DNA of 64,000 nucleotides, taken from contig JAACTC010000009.1 of the NCBI GenBank assembly GCA_009993635.1, forward strand, positions 248,001 to 312,000, in the 5' to 3' direction. Shown here piece after piece: positions 1-8,902 of the stretch. Each line of letters begins with the position of its first letter. Within the stretch, counting starts at the first letter, position 1. The DNA comes from Erythrobacter sp. (lineage in GTDB: Bacteria; Pseudomonadota; Alphaproteobacteria; Sphingomonadales; Sphingomonadaceae). Under the pieces are notes generated by a model, which did no database searches, was not told where the DNA came from, and saw only the letters and a program-made list of their open reading frames with translations. Position numbers and translations under genes: made by a program.

Positions 1-170
1 TCTGCCAAAGGCTGATGGATCGCGGTGTCACGATCAATCGCCCTCCGCGTGACGGGCGCATGGCCTTTATCCGCTCGCCCGACGGGATCTCGATCGAACT
101 GCTGCAGAAGGGCGAATCGCTGCCCCCGCAGGAGCCTTGGTCGTCGATGGAAAATACCGGCAACTGGTAG
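1..170 (+). CDS. VOC/glyoxalase-family protein, C-terminal fragment
   Basis: This is the last 56 codons of a gene that begins before the window; the reading frame starts at base 3 and stops with TAG at 168-170. The visible end contains [20 protein letters not shown], the typical last beta strand of vicinal-oxygen-chelate (glyoxalase/dioxygenase fold) proteins. In that family the Glu of SIELLQ is usually a metal ligand. The enzyme's substrate cannot be told from the fragment. No terminator follows directly; the next gene begins about 200 bases downstream. Confidence 0.75.
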   Translation, partial: CQRLMDRGVTINRPPRDGRMAFIRSPDGISIELLQKGESLPPQEPWSSMENTGNW

Positions 171-367
171 CCGGTTTGCGGGCGCTGCGTCCGATTGGTC
201 ACAATTCTGCAATTTTTGCGCATCGCGGGAACCCGGCGGATTGGCTGGGCTTGCGCGGTGTTTGCAATGCCTCCCTTTTGTTCCCACAGGAAACTCGGGA
301 ACGTCGCATACGAGGCGTGCATTTTTTACGGCATAACGAACTCGGTTTTCACGTCAGGAGATGACCA

Positions 368-517
368 ATGTCGAGCATGCCATTCCGCAGCAGCCGGTCG
401 GATAGCTGGACCAGCCCGCGTTCGCACACCGACGCGACGCTTCGCATGATGAAGTACGGCAAGATTCAGCCGATGCATCAACCCAGTTTCTGGGAGCGTC
501 TGTTCGGCGCCGTCTGA
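368..517 (+). CDS. small basic protein, 49 aa, unknown function
   Basis: A 49-codon ORF starts at ATG 368 with a CAGGAG ribosome-binding site at 355-360 and ends just before a strong terminator. The product is rich in Ser, Arg and Met (MSSMPFRSSRSDSW at the N-terminus) and ends with an aromatic/hydrophobic WERLFGAV segment. It has no signal peptide, Cys or recognisable domain. The good ribosome site, the AT-richer upstream region (roughly 200-350) that could hold its promoter, and the terminator immediately after it argue that it is a real single-gene unit. I recognise no characterised homologue. Confidence 0.6.
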   Translation: MSSMPFRSSRSDSWTSPRSHTDATLRMMKYGKIQPMHQPSFWERLFGAV

Positions 518-562
518 GCTAGTAAAGCCTCAAGGCGGGCGAACGATCTAAGCCAACGAACA

Positions 563-598
563 AAAGGGCCGGAGCGCGAGGTTGCGCTCCGGCCCTTT
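563..598. terminator. bidirectional rho-independent terminator
   Basis: A perfect 15-bp stem, AAAGGGCCGGAGCGC (563-577) with its complement at 584-598, and a 6-nt loop. A on one side and T on the other let it work in both directions. It lies between the 49-aa gene on the plus strand and the symporter gene on the minus strand, so it probably ends both. Confidence 0.9.
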
Positions 599-633
599 GC
601 TTTGTGGCCCGGTGGCTAGCGACCAGCGCCGGG

Positions 634-2160
634 CTAGTATTCCTCCGGCTCTTCCGGGGTATCCGCGTGGAAATCCTTGCCCGCGGTCTTGTCGCCCCGC
701 GACAGGGCGAAGACCACGCCCGACAGCAGCAGCAGCGCCAGCAGGTTGGGCAGCACCATCACGGCGTTGGCGATATCGCCCATCCGCCAGATCAGGTCGC
801 TCTCGCGCCCGGCCCCGATGAAGATGCCGACGCACCACAGCACGCGCCAGATCATGTGGAGCACCTTTTCGCCGCCCAGCGTCGATCCGGGAATGCGATC
901 GTACAGGAAGGTGATCGCCCGTTCGCCGTAATAGCTCCAGGTGAGCAGCGTGGTGAACACGAACAGCAGCAGCGCAAAGCTGGCGACCATCGTACCCAGC
1001 GGGATGCTGCCGATCTCGAACGGGAAGGCAGCGGCAAAGGCACCGCTCGTCACCGCAAAGCCATCGAGGTCGGCCTGCCAGGCGTGCAGCACCGGCTGGC
1101 CCGCATGGGTGAAGTTGCCTTCCACCGTCAGGATGACCAGCGCGGTCATGGTGCAGATCACGATCGTGTCGATGAAGGTGCCCAGCATCGCCATGCGGCC
1201 CTGGAACTCCGGATCGTCGGTCTGCGCCACCGCGTGCGCGATCGGGGTCGAGCCCTGACCGGCCTCGTTCGAAAACAGGCCGCGCGCCACGCCCGCCCGG
1301 ATCGCGAGGATCACTGCCGCCCCCACGAACCCGCCGCTGGCCGACTGCACGTTGAACGCGCCGCCGAAGATGCGTCCGAAGGTTTCGGGGATATCCTGAA
1401 TGTTCAGGATGATCGCGATGATCGCCATGACGATGTAGGCCAGCGCCATGATCGGCACGACGCTTTCCGCAACGCGACCGATCGACTTGATCCCGCCGAT
1501 GATGACGACGAACACCAGAATGGCGACGATCAGCCCCCCGAGCCATTCCTCGATTCCGAACAGCTCGTTCAGGCCGTCGGCAACCGCGTTGGCCTGGATC
1601 GCATTGCCGGTGACGAGCCCGCTGATAAGCGTGCCGACGCAGAAGAATATCGCCAGCCACGTCCATTTCGGGCCGAGGCCCATCATGATGTAGCTCATCG
1701 GGCCGCCGCGATAGGTGCCTTCGCTGGTGGTTTCGCGATAGCGGATCGCCAGCGCGCCCTCGGCAAAGGCCAGCGCCATGCCGAACAGCGCGGTGACCCA
1801 CATCCAGAAGATCGCGCCCGGTCCGCCCAGCGCGATCGCGGTCGCGACGCCTGCAAGGTTGCCCGTGCCGACCTGGCCGGAAAGCGCGGTGGAAAGCGCG
1901 GCGAACGGCGAAATCTCGCCCGCGCCGCCCTTCTTGCGGCCTGCGAACAGGTTCTTCACCGCCGACCCCAGATTGGTGATCGGGTAGAACCTGAGGCCGA
2001 TCATGAACCACAGGCCCGCGCCCAGCAGGATGATGGCAAGCGGCGGGAAGGGGAGTACTTCAACCCCGTTCCACGTACCGCCCCAGATAAAGTCCGCGAC
2101 ATTCGTCACCGGCCCCAGCAATTGCTGGTCCAGACTTTGCGTCGGCGCTGCGCTGCTCAT
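634..2160 (-). CDS. alanine/glycine:cation symporter, AGCS family
   Basis: A 508-aa polytopic inner-membrane protein of the AGCS (sodium/alanine symporter) family, which imports alanine or glycine with Na+. Family motifs are plain: SGQVGTGNLAGVATAI around residue 95, and SNEAGQGSTPIAHA in the middle. About ten hydrophobic segments are visible and the C-terminus is acidic (EEPEEY). I chose ATG 2160 because an AAAGGGG ribosome site lies upstream and the longer reading frame adds a non-membrane leader without family similarity. It is transcribed alone and ends at the terminator at 563-598. Substrate within alanine/glycine is family inference. Confidence 0.92.
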   Translation of the reverse strand: MSSAAPTQSLDQQLLGPVTNVADFIWGGTWNGVEVLPFPPLAIILLGAGLWFMIGLRFYPITNLGSAVKNLFAGRKKGGAGEISPFAALSTALSGQVGTGNLAGVATAIALGGPGAIFWMWVTALFGMALAFAEGALAIRYRETTSEGTYRGGPMSYIMMGLGPKWTWLAIFFCVGTLISGLVTGNAIQANAVADGLNELFGIEEWLGGLIVAILVFVVIIGGIKSIGRVAESVVPIMALAYIVMAIIAIILNIQDIPETFGRIFGGAFNVQSASGGFVGAAVILAIRAGVARGLFSNEAGQGSTPIAHAVAQTDDPEFQGRMAMLGTFIDTIVICTMTALVILTVEGNFTHAGQPVLHAWQADLDGFAVTSGAFAAAFPFEIGSIPLGTMVASFALLLFVFTTLLTWSYYGERAITFLYDRIPGSTLGGEKVLHMIWRVLWCVGIFIGAGRESDLIWRMGDIANAVMVLPNLLALLLLSGVVFALSRGDKTAGKDFHADTPEEPEEY

Positions 2161-2300
2161 GTGGTGTCCCACCCCTTTTGAAATTCGTCCCTTGGCGGGT
2201 GCTAGGGGAGTGAAGGACACATTTCCAGCCCTCTCGAACCCGCTTGTGAGCCGCGACGCCGTGTAATAGGCAAGTCCTTCCGATATGGGAGGAATTCGGA

Positions 2301-2789
2301 ATGGCACGTGGGAGTTTCGGACGCATAGGCGCCGCATTGGCGGCTGCGGGACTGGTCGCGGCAACGGCATCGCCCGTCGCGGCGCAGCAGCTCGATAAGT
2401 GGTGGAAGATCAAATTCTACGAGAGTCAGGAGACTTTCGATTACTACCCGATCACCCTGCGTGTCGATTACGGTCGGGCGAAGCACAAGTACGGAAGCTC
2501 TCTGACGCCGGCCGCCGTCGCCAGCCTGGAAAACCGGTCAGACGAGCCCATGTGCGCGGCTCTCTACTTCAAGACCGAGCAGGATGGTTACAACGAACTG
2601 TTCGAGAGCGGCAATGGAGCCGCGTACCTTATCAAGGCCGGCAAGACGCAGAAGGTCGCTGCGACGGTCTACAGCCGCAGCGGCCGTGCGCAGCAATTCG
2701 GATTCGGCACGATGGTGGTCCATAGCTGGCACCCGTCGGGCAAGAAGAGTTGCGGTGGTGATCCCAATGGTCGGCCGGATTTTCCGTAA
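2301..2789 (+). CDS. secreted protein of unknown function, 162 aa
   Basis: The start at 2301 has a GGGAGGAATTCGG ribosome site. Residues 1-28 form a signal peptide ending in SPVAA, so the protein is probably periplasmic or exported. The mature part holds two cysteines (EPMC and KKSC) that could form one disulfide, and several aromatic residues near the start (DKWWKIKFY). I do not recognise the domain. It stands alone between the divergent symporter gene and secE. About 170 bases without a clear gene separate it from secE. Confidence 0.7.
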   Translation: MARGSFGRIGAALAAAGLVAATASPVAAQQLDKWWKIKFYESQETFDYYPITLRVDYGRAKHKYGSSLTPAAVASLENRSDEPMCAALYFKTEQDGYNELFESGNGAAYLIKAGKTQKVAATVYSRSGRAQQFGFGTMVVHSWHPSGKKSCGGDPNGRPDFP

Positions 2790-2959
2790 GGGCACGCCGA
2801 CGCGCTTGCTTTTGACCAACTGCCCGCCTAGATGCGGTCGGGTCTCAAGACATCGAAGCTGACGACCCGCCCTCCGATCATCCGATCGCGAAGGCGATCC
2901 CGGCTTCCCGAAAGAGACGCGAAATTTGGTCCAACAGTTATCAGATGGAAACGGCAGCG

Positions 2960-3181
2960 ATGGCCGAAGGCAAAGTCGAGACGAAGAAGCGCAAGACATC
3001 GCCGGGTGAATTCGCCCGGCAGGTGCGCGCCGAAACGAGCAAGGTCGTCTGGCCGACCCGGCAGGAGACGATCCAGACCGCGATCTTCGTCAGCATCCTG
3101 GTGCTGATCCTTTCGCTGTTCTTCCTCGGCATCGACACGCTGTTCGGCGCGGTCGTCCGTTTCCTCCTCACGCTCGCCTGA
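2960..3181 (+). CDS. secE: preprotein translocase subunit SecE
   Basis: A 73-aa single-membrane-span protein of the SecYEG channel. The conserved SecE stretch KVVWPTRQET precedes one long hydrophobic helix (IFVSILVLILSLFFLGI). An upstream ATG at 2945 in the same frame would add five residues. I prefer 2960 because GGAA lies at a suitable distance before it, while 2945 has no ribosome site. nusG follows 23 bases later, the classic secE-nusG pair. Confidence 0.93.
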   Translation: MAEGKVETKKRKTSPGEFARQVRAETSKVVWPTRQETIQTAIFVSILVLILSLFFLGIDTLFGAVVRFLLTLA

Positions 3182-3204
3182 GCCGCACTTCCGCAGGATA
3201 TTTC

Positions 3205-3741
3205 ATGGCACGCTGGTACATTATTCACGCCTATTCCGGGTTCGAGAACAAGGTTCGCGACGCGATCATCTCCGAGGCGGAGCGCCTTGGCCTGTCCGAA
3301 GGGGTCGAAGAGGTCGAAGTGCCGACCGAAACCGTGACCGAAGTGAAGCGCGGCAAGAAGGTGCAGGTCGAACGCAAGTTCATGCCCGGCTACGTGCTCG
3401 CCAAGCTGAACATGACCGACGATATCTATCACCTGGTCAAGAACACGCCCAAGGTCACCGGCTTCCTTGGCGCCGGCGCGAAGCCGCAGGCGATCAGCGA
3501 GAAAGAGGCCGCGCGCTATTTCGGCGGTGTCGAAGAAGCCAAGGCCGCGCCGAAGAAGGACATCAGCGTCGATTACGAGATCGGCGATCAGGTCAAGGTG
3601 CTCGACGGACCCTTCGCCAGCTTCAACGGCGTGGTGGAAGAGCTCGATTTCGACAAGGCGAAGGTCAAGGTCTCGGTCTCGATCTTCGGCCGTGCGACCC
3701 CGGTCGAACTCGATTTCGAACAGGTCGAACTGGTCAAGTAA
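3205..3741 (+). CDS. nusG: transcription termination/antitermination protein NusG
   Basis: A 178-aa protein with the NGN domain (starting MARWYIIHAYSGFENKV, with the MPGYVLAKL signature) and a C-terminal KOW domain (DQVKVLDGPFASFNGVVEEL). NusG binds RNA polymerase and links it to Rho or to the ribosome. The ribosome site AGGATATTTC precedes the ATG. It is in an operon with secE. The usual alphaproteobacterial continuation rplK-rplA comes only after two intervening genes. Confidence 0.96.
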   Translation: MARWYIIHAYSGFENKVRDAIISEAERLGLSEGVEEVEVPTETVTEVKRGKKVQVERKFMPGYVLAKLNMTDDIYHLVKNTPKVTGFLGAGAKPQAISEKEAARYFGGVEEAKAAPKKDISVDYEIGDQVKVLDGPFASFNGVVEELDFDKAKVKVSVSIFGRATPVELDFEQVELVK

Positions 3742-3765
3742 TCCGCCGCGCGGGGTGCGCACACC

Positions 3766-3954
3766 ATGCGTACCCGCCCTGGCATCTGCAATCGCAAGAA
3801 ACGCTTCGCCACGCGTGACGAGGCAGAGCAGGCAGCCGCCTGCGCACCGTTCACCCTGCGCGCCTACCGCTGCGAGCTGTGCCGCAATTTCCACCTGACC
3901 AGCCGGACCAAGGGGATGAAGATCCCGCGCCGCGAACTCGGCGGGAACGCATGA
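3766..3954 (+). CDS. small cysteine-containing protein, 62 aa
   Basis: A 62-aa basic protein starting 24 bases after nusG. It has a lone Cys near the N-terminus (GICNRKKRF) and a CxxC knuckle followed by FHLTS (YRCELCRNFHLTS). This looks like a minimal zinc-binding fold: three Cys plus a His. Similar short proteins with a YRCxxCxxWHLTS motif are known as unannotated ORFs. Its ribosome site is poor and translation may be coupled to nusG. It ends 3 bases before the convergent CPBP gene. Confidence 0.65.
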   Translation: MRTRPGICNRKKRFATRDEAEQAAACAPFTLRAYRCELCRNFHLTSRTKGMKIPRRELGGNA

Positions 3955-3957
3955 GGG

Positions 3958-4689
3958 TCAGGTCAGCCAGCCCAGGCTCTGGCTATAGGCCAGGCTCAGC
4001 ATGATCGTATCGACCGCCGCGTGGGCCAGGACGCAGGCCCACAGGTTGCCGCGATTGGCGAAGCGCAACCAGCCAAGGAACAGCCCGATGCTCGCCGTCA
4101 CCAACACGCCGCCCCATCCCTGATAGAGGTGCGGCAGGCCGAACAGCGCGGCCTGAATGATCGCGGCAGGCCACTTTCTCCCGCGCATTCCGCGCAGCCG
4201 CATCAGCCGGTCCATCAGGAAGCCGCGATACAGCAATTCCTCACCAAGCCCGGCGGTGAACCATGCCACCAGCACGATCCACAGGGCGAAGCTCAGCGGG
4301 CTTTCGACCACCAGATCGATGATCAGGCTCACATCGATCGGCGCGATGCCCAGCGCGTCGAGCACGACGTGGCCGATGGCGAATAGCGCGATGATCGCCC
4401 CCGTGCCCAGCGCAGCAAAGGCCAGCGTGCGGCCCATGTTGACCGGCGGGCGAAGGTTCCATGCGTGGCGCAGGCAGCCATCGGACGCGAGCCATAATCG
4501 CGCGACCAGCAGGGCCGCCACCATGCTTGCTACGGTGGAGCCGAGCATGCCTGCATTGGTCTGGCCCAGCAGCAGGACCGCGGGGATACCGGCAAGGACG
4601 TAAGCGCCCGCAACGCTGACCAGCTGGAGGAGAAACCGCAGCCAGCTCAAGCGGCGTAACCGGTTTCGGGCGAGGGAGCGTTGCTTCAT
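3958..4689 (-). CDS. CPBP-family intramembrane metalloprotease
   Basis: A 243-aa membrane protein with about seven hydrophobic segments. It carries the CPBP/Abi (CAAX protease-like) motifs in order: GLGEELLYRGFLMDRL with the EExxxR core, FGLPHLYQG, and VLAHAAVDT. The two Glu and the two His of these motifs form the active site in the family. Bacterial members cleave within or near the membrane; the substrate here is unknown. It is inserted on the opposite strand between nusG and rplK, breaking the usual ribosomal-protein cluster. Confidence 0.87.
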   Translation of the reverse strand: MKQRSLARNRLRRLSWLRFLLQLVSVAGAYVLAGIPAVLLLGQTNAGMLGSTVASMVAALLVARLWLASDGCLRHAWNLRPPVNMGRTLAFAALGTGAIIALFAIGHVVLDALGIAPIDVSLIIDLVVESPLSFALWIVLVAWFTAGLGEELLYRGFLMDRLMRLRGMRGRKWPAAIIQAALFGLPHLYQGWGGVLVTASIGLFLGWLRFANRGNLWACVLAHAAVDTIMLSLAYSQSLGWLT

Positions 4690-4957
4690 TCCGGCGCACT
4701 AAGTGCCCGGGATCGGGCGATTTCGCAAGGGCGGCTGCGCATGCGGGACCCGGAACGGGACGGATCGGGCGGCAAACATTACGAGCCGTTGGAACGCGCG
4801 GCAAAGCTTGCATTCCTGCGTCAATTCGCTAGATGGCGCGCTTCCCAACACCAGTTCGGGATTCCACGCGGAAGGGGCGCTCCGGCTCCCCGTCATACCG
4901 CTTACCATGAGCGCGGCATAAAATGTGCCGCGCGACAGTGAGAAAAGGAGGCCACCA

Positions 4958-5389
4958 ATGGCCAAGAAGATCGAAGGTTACATCAACCTTCAGGTGCCCG
5001 CGGGCGCTGCCAACCCCTCGCCGCCGATCGGCCCTGCGCTGGGTCAGCGCGGCGTGAACATCATGGAATTCTGCAAGGCGTTCAATGCCGCCACGCAGGA
5101 GCTCGAAAAGGGCGCCCCGATCCCGACGAAGATCACGGTCTATGCGGATCGCAGCTTCACCTTCGTCACCAAGAGCCCGCCCGCCAGCTTCCTCATCAAG
5201 AAGGCGATGAAGATCAAGTCGGGTTCGAAAGAGCCGGGCAAGAACATCATCGGTTCGATCAAGACCAGCCAGCTGGCCGAAATCGCCGAAACCAAGATGA
5301 AGGATCTGAACGCGAACGACATCGATCAGGCGGTCAAGATCATCGCCGGTTCCGCCCGTTCGATGGGCATCGAAGTGGTGGAGGGCTAA
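4958..5389 (+). CDS. rplK: 50S ribosomal protein L11
   Basis: A 143-aa L11 with the normal start [16 protein letters not shown] and the [19 protein letters not shown] signature. A strong AAAGGAGG ribosome site sits just upstream. L11 forms the GTPase-associated centre of the 50S subunit with 23S rRNA. rplA follows 3 bases later. About 270 bases upstream hold no gene and probably contain the promoter (a weak candidate is TTGCAT at about 4807). Confidence 0.97.
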   Translation: MAKKIEGYINLQVPAGAANPSPPIGPALGQRGVNIMEFCKAFNAATQELEKGAPIPTKITVYADRSFTFVTKSPPASFLIKKAMKIKSGSKEPGKNIIGSIKTSQLAEIAETKMKDLNANDIDQAVKIIAGSARSMGIEVVEG

Positions 5390-5392
5390 CCA

Positions 5393-6088
5393 ATGGCTAC
5401 TTTGAGCAAGAAGCAGAAGACGCTGAGCGAAAAGCTGGACGCGGAAAAGCTGTACACCTTCGACGAGGCGCTTTCGACGCTGCGCGAGCACAAAGCGAAG
5501 TTCGACGAGACCGTCGAAGTCGCGATGAACCTGGGCGTCGATCCGCGCCATGCGGACCAGATGGTGCGCGGCATGGTTTCGCTGCCTTCGGGCACGGGCA
5601 AGACCGTGCGCGTCGCGGTGTTCGCCAAGGGCGACAATGCCGACAAGGCGCTGGCCGCCGGTGCGGACAAGGTCGGCGCGGAAGACCTGATGGAAGACAT
5701 GCAGGCTGGCAACCTCGATTACGACCGCGTGATCGCAACGCCCGACATGATGGGTGTCGTCGGTCGTCTCGGTAAGGTGCTGGGTCCCAAGGGCCTGATG
5801 CCGAACCCCAAGCTGGGCACCGTGACCCCGAACGTGGAACAGGCCGTGAAGGACGCCAAGGGCGGCCAGGTCGAATTCCGCGTGGAAAAGCAGGGCATCA
5901 TCCACTCCGGCCTCGGCAAGCTGTCGTTCAAGGACGAAGAGCTGAAGACCAACTTCAAGGCCTTTACCGACGCGATCGTCAAGGCGAAGCCGTCGGGCGC
6001 GAAGGGCAAGTACGTCAAGAAGGTCACGCTGACCTCCTCGATGGGCCCTGGCCTGAAGATCGACCTGACGGAAGTCGAAGGCGCGTAA
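5393..6088 (+). CDS. rplA: 50S ribosomal protein L1
   Basis: A 231-aa L1 protein, part of the L1 stalk involved in release of the E-site tRNA. The signature [21 protein letters not shown] is present in the centre. It is co-transcribed with rplK. Unlike in many bacteria, rplJ and rplL do not follow; the operon ends in a series of hairpins and a terminator. In other bacteria L1 also represses its own operon by binding the mRNA; I see no obvious copy of its rRNA-like site here. Confidence 0.97.
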   Translation: MATLSKKQKTLSEKLDAEKLYTFDEALSTLREHKAKFDETVEVAMNLGVDPRHADQMVRGMVSLPSGTGKTVRVAVFAKGDNADKALAAGADKVGAEDLMEDMQAGNLDYDRVIATPDMMGVVGRLGKVLGPKGLMPNPKLGTVTPNVEQAVKDAKGGQVEFRVEKQGIIHSGLGKLSFKDEELKTNFKAFTDAIVKAKPSGAKGKYVKKVTLTSSMGPGLKIDLTEVEGA

Positions 6089-6099
6089 TTTTCGCTCGC

Positions 6100-6250
6100 G
6101 GCGGATCGCTTCGCGATCGCCTGCGCGGGCGCGGCCTAATGGCCGACGCGCGGTCGCGCTTGCCGAGTTCGATCCGAACTCGGAGGGCTAGCGCCAGACC
6201 CGAACCGAAGGTTCGGCAAGGCCGACCGTCAGCGTTTGAGGCGTAAAATA
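6100..6250. repeat. cluster of short palindromes after rplA
   Basis: Between the rplA stop and its terminator are several short inverted repeats: GATCGC-TTC-GCGATC, GGCC-TAAT-GGCC, CCGAGTTCG-ATC-CGAACTCGG (perfect 9-bp arms) and CCGAACC-GAA-GGTTCGG. They would fold into consecutive hairpins in the rplKA transcript. They may be REP-like or protect the 3' end of the mRNA; the function is inference. Confidence 0.6.
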
Positions 6251-6251
6251 G

Positions 6252-6285
6252 AAAAGGGCCGGGGGATCACCCTCCGGCCCTTTTT
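6252..6285. terminator. rho-independent terminator of rplKA
   Basis: The stem AAAAGGGCCGGGGG pairs across a short loop with CCTCCGGCCCTTTT (one G-T pair) and is followed by more T. It lies between rplA and the convergent DUF2339 gene and could serve both strands. Confidence 0.88.
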
Positions 6286-6295
6286 TGCGTCTGAG

Positions 6296-8845
6296 CTAGG
6301 CCGACCTGAGCAGGCGGCTGTAGATCCAGCCGATCCCGATCAGGCTGAAGCCCAGCGCGAGGAAGCTTGCGACGCGCAGCAGACCGTCCAGCCCGGCAGC
6401 ATCGACGAGGAACACCTTCGCCACCGCCAGCAGCATCAGCACCAGCGATCCGACGCGCCAGCGCCGCTGCTTGCGCCACCATCCCCAGCCGAGGAAGGCG
6501 AGCGCGACCAGAATGCCGAGCAGCGAGCGGAGCAGATCCTCCGTCTCGCCCATCGGAACCGCGACCAGCACCGATCCGGCAAAGGCCTGCCGCAGTGCGC
6601 TGAGCGCGAACGCCAGTGCCAGAGCCATCAGCACGCCATCGCCCGCCATCCGGCCCCATGCGAAACCTGCACGCGCAATCTCGCGCCCGACAAGCCACGC
6701 CGCCATCGCGCCGATGGCGTAGGAGGGCAGCAGGAGGTTGGCGAGCGGCACGCTCCCCACCGCCTGCGCATCCCACAGCGGGTTATGCAGCACGAAGCCG
6801 AGCCATGCGAAGTGGGCCAGTGAGAGCGCGATCAGGGCGCAGCCGGTCCAGCGCGCCCACGCCTGAGCCCGCGCGCCGCCCAGGGCAAGCAGGCCGTATC
6901 CCGTACCCAGCAGCAGTCCCTGCCACAGCGTCCGCTCTAGCAGTCCGCGCGCCACGAAATCCTCCGTTTGCCCGAGCGGGAAAAGCTGGCGGAACAGGAC
7001 ATGCGCAATCACCACTGACAGTGCGTTAGCGATAACTCCCGAGGCGATGCGAAGCGCACTCCTCTGCGCATCCAAGCGCCACGCCGCCAGGCTTGCGAGC
7101 AGCGCAAGCGGTACGATCCGGTTGGCGACCTGGGCGACGCTCGGCAGGTCCGCCAACGGTGTGGGCACACCCGCCAGCGAAGGGATAAGCGCGATGAGCC
7201 ACTGGCCGATGGTCGGCATCGCCCAGCCGGCGGCGATTCCCAGCAGGGCCAGCGCGGTATGGTGCCACTTCGGCAGGCCGAGCAGGATCGCCGCGGATAG
7301 TGCCGCCAGCAGCCAGCCTATCGCGGCGTTGGGCGCGAGTGCGATCAGGATAAGGTAGATGATCACGGCAATCGCCGCGCCGTGCCCCCAGGCAAACCGC
7401 TCGTGCGAGGCGAGCCTCCCGAACAGCATCGCTGCACCCACGGCCACGCCGCCCAGCGCGGCGAGGCCCAGTGCGAGCATTGGCTGCATGCCTTCGCCTC
7501 CATGGAACTGCCCCATCGCAATCGCGGCGAGCGCGGGCGGTACTGCTATGGCCTGCCAGCGGTCCTCTTCCCGCGGCTGCCCGAAGCGGGCCAGCGCAAC
7601 CGGCACCACGGCTGCCAGCACCGCGATCCCCGCTGCAACCAGCGTGAAGCCCTGCGCCGATGCGTCCGCTACGGCAATCAGCAGCAGGCCCACCGCCGCC
7701 GCGAAGGCTCCGCCCCGACGGATCGCTGGCTCTCGCCAGCCGAGCATGGCCAGCGCCAGCAACAGCAGCAGATAAAGGCCCCAGGTCAGCAGGCTGAAGT
7801 CGTCGACCACCACCAGCACGGCAAGCTGGATGCTCGCCAGTGCTGCCGCTGCGGTATAGCTCCACGGGAGCGACTGCGATCCGCGCAGAGCGATGGCGGG
7901 CACCGCCGATCCCAGCACCACCAGATAGACTCCCGATGCGATGACATCCTGCGAACCTACGGACACCGCAGACAGCACCACCGAGCCCCAGCCGAACCCG
8001 CCCAGCAGAGCGACAAGCCCCAGCCACGCGGCCCCCATCCTCTGGCCGGTATAGGCGATGCCCGCGGCCAGCAGCGCAAGGTAGAAGGTCAGTAGCGGCA
8101 GGTTGGGGTTCTCGCTGGAAACCATCGCGGGGGTGGCGAAACCGCCGACAAGGCCCAGCAGCGCGGTGGGCAGGCCGAACCGGAAGGCAAGCCCAAGCGC
8201 GATGGCGGTCACCAGCGCCAGCCCGCCGAACGCTATCCCGGGCCCGATCAGGGAATACACCGATCCGGCGAGGTAGAACGCGGCATACAGGGTCGCGAGG
8301 CCCGCCCCCGCCAGTGCCTGCCTCACGCGCGGATCGGCCAGCCGCGCTTCGAACCGGTGCGCCAGCTCCGCCGCGATCAGCAGCAGGATGCCAAACAGGA
8401 AACTCGCCGCGACGCGCACGGGCGGCGTCATCAACCCGCTTTCGATCGCCAGCCGGACGAGAAAGATTCCGCCGATGGCGAGCGTGATCCCGCCCGCCCA
8501 GATCGGCAGACGCCGCCCGAACAGCTCCTCGAAATCGAGGGAGGAGCCGGCGCGTTCCGGGCCTTCCGCCTCGCTCTCGACGACGGGCGGCGAGGGTTCG
8601 CGGACTTCGTGGGCTATCGGCGGAGAAGGGGCGGCTTCTGGTGGTGCATCGAGGCTATCCTCCACCCGATCGGCAGGCGGCGGCGCGATGGACGCCTCGT
8701 GTGCTGTGGCGGCGCGTTCGCCGACACGCCATTCCAGCTCCGCCAGCCGTTCCTCAAGCCGGGTATGCGACTTGCGCAGCTCCCTGAACTGGCTCCACAG
8801 CGCGGCGACGATCGCGCCAAAAATCAGGATCAGCAGAACTTCCAA
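6296..8845 (-). CDS. DUF2339 multi-spanning membrane protein
   Basis: A very large (849 aa) inner-membrane protein. One N-terminal membrane segment is followed by a short coiled coil (residues about 18-45, SQFRELRKSHTRLEERL) and an acidic, proline-rich linker. Then come more than twenty hydrophobic segments with the GRRLPIWAGGITLAIGG motif that opens DUF2339 domains. The role of the family is unknown. The start is TTG at 8845, supported by GGAGG about ten bases upstream; no ATG lies near. It is the last gene of a minus-strand series with the GNAT and deacetylase genes. Confidence 0.85.
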   Translation of the reverse strand: MEVLLILIFGAIVAALWSQFRELRKSHTRLEERLAELEWRVGERAATAHEASIAPPPADRVEDSLDAPPEAAPSPPIAHEVREPSPPVVESEAEGPERAGSSLDFEELFGRRLPIWAGGITLAIGGIFLVRLAIESGLMTPPVRVAASFLFGILLLIAAELAHRFEARLADPRVRQALAGAGLATLYAAFYLAGSVYSLIGPGIAFGGLALVTAIALGLAFRFGLPTALLGLVGGFATPAMVSSENPNLPLLTFYLALLAAGIAYTGQRMGAAWLGLVALLGGFGWGSVVLSAVSVGSQDVIASGVYLVVLGSAVPAIALRGSQSLPWSYTAAAALASIQLAVLVVVDDFSLLTWGLYLLLLLALAMLGWREPAIRRGGAFAAAVGLLLIAVADASAQGFTLVAAGIAVLAAVVPVALARFGQPREEDRWQAIAVPPALAAIAMGQFHGGEGMQPMLALGLAALGGVAVGAAMLFGRLASHERFAWGHGAAIAVIIYLILIALAPNAAIGWLLAALSAAILLGLPKWHHTALALLGIAAGWAMPTIGQWLIALIPSLAGVPTPLADLPSVAQVANRIVPLALLASLAAWRLDAQRSALRIASGVIANALSVVIAHVLFRQLFPLGQTEDFVARGLLERTLWQGLLLGTGYGLLALGGARAQAWARWTGCALIALSLAHFAWLGFVLHNPLWDAQAVGSVPLANLLLPSYAIGAMAAWLVGREIARAGFAWGRMAGDGVLMALALAFALSALRQAFAGSVLVAVPMGETEDLLRSLLGILVALAFLGWGWWRKQRRWRVGSLVLMLLAVAKVFLVDAAGLDGLLRVASFLALGFSLIGIGWIYSRLLRSA

Positions 8846-8902
8846 CCGTGCGCGACCTCCAGCCCTTGCGGTGCTAGCCGGTTGGGCGATGGGTGCAAGC
8901 TG

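Noticed and set aside
298-323. GGAAC followed 17 bases later by CATT, resembling an EcfG general-stress promoter
   Set aside because: The -10 half is CATT, not CGTT; one mismatch in such a short motif is too weak to claim.
604-2181. A 525-codon plus-strand frame opposite the AGCS symporter
   Set aside because: Antisense to a gene with clear family motifs; composition is His/Asp/Arg-rich as typical of GC-driven shadow frames.
2821-2944. tRNA-Trp often found before secE
   Set aside because: No tRNA-like stems or T-loop sequence can be found in this gap.
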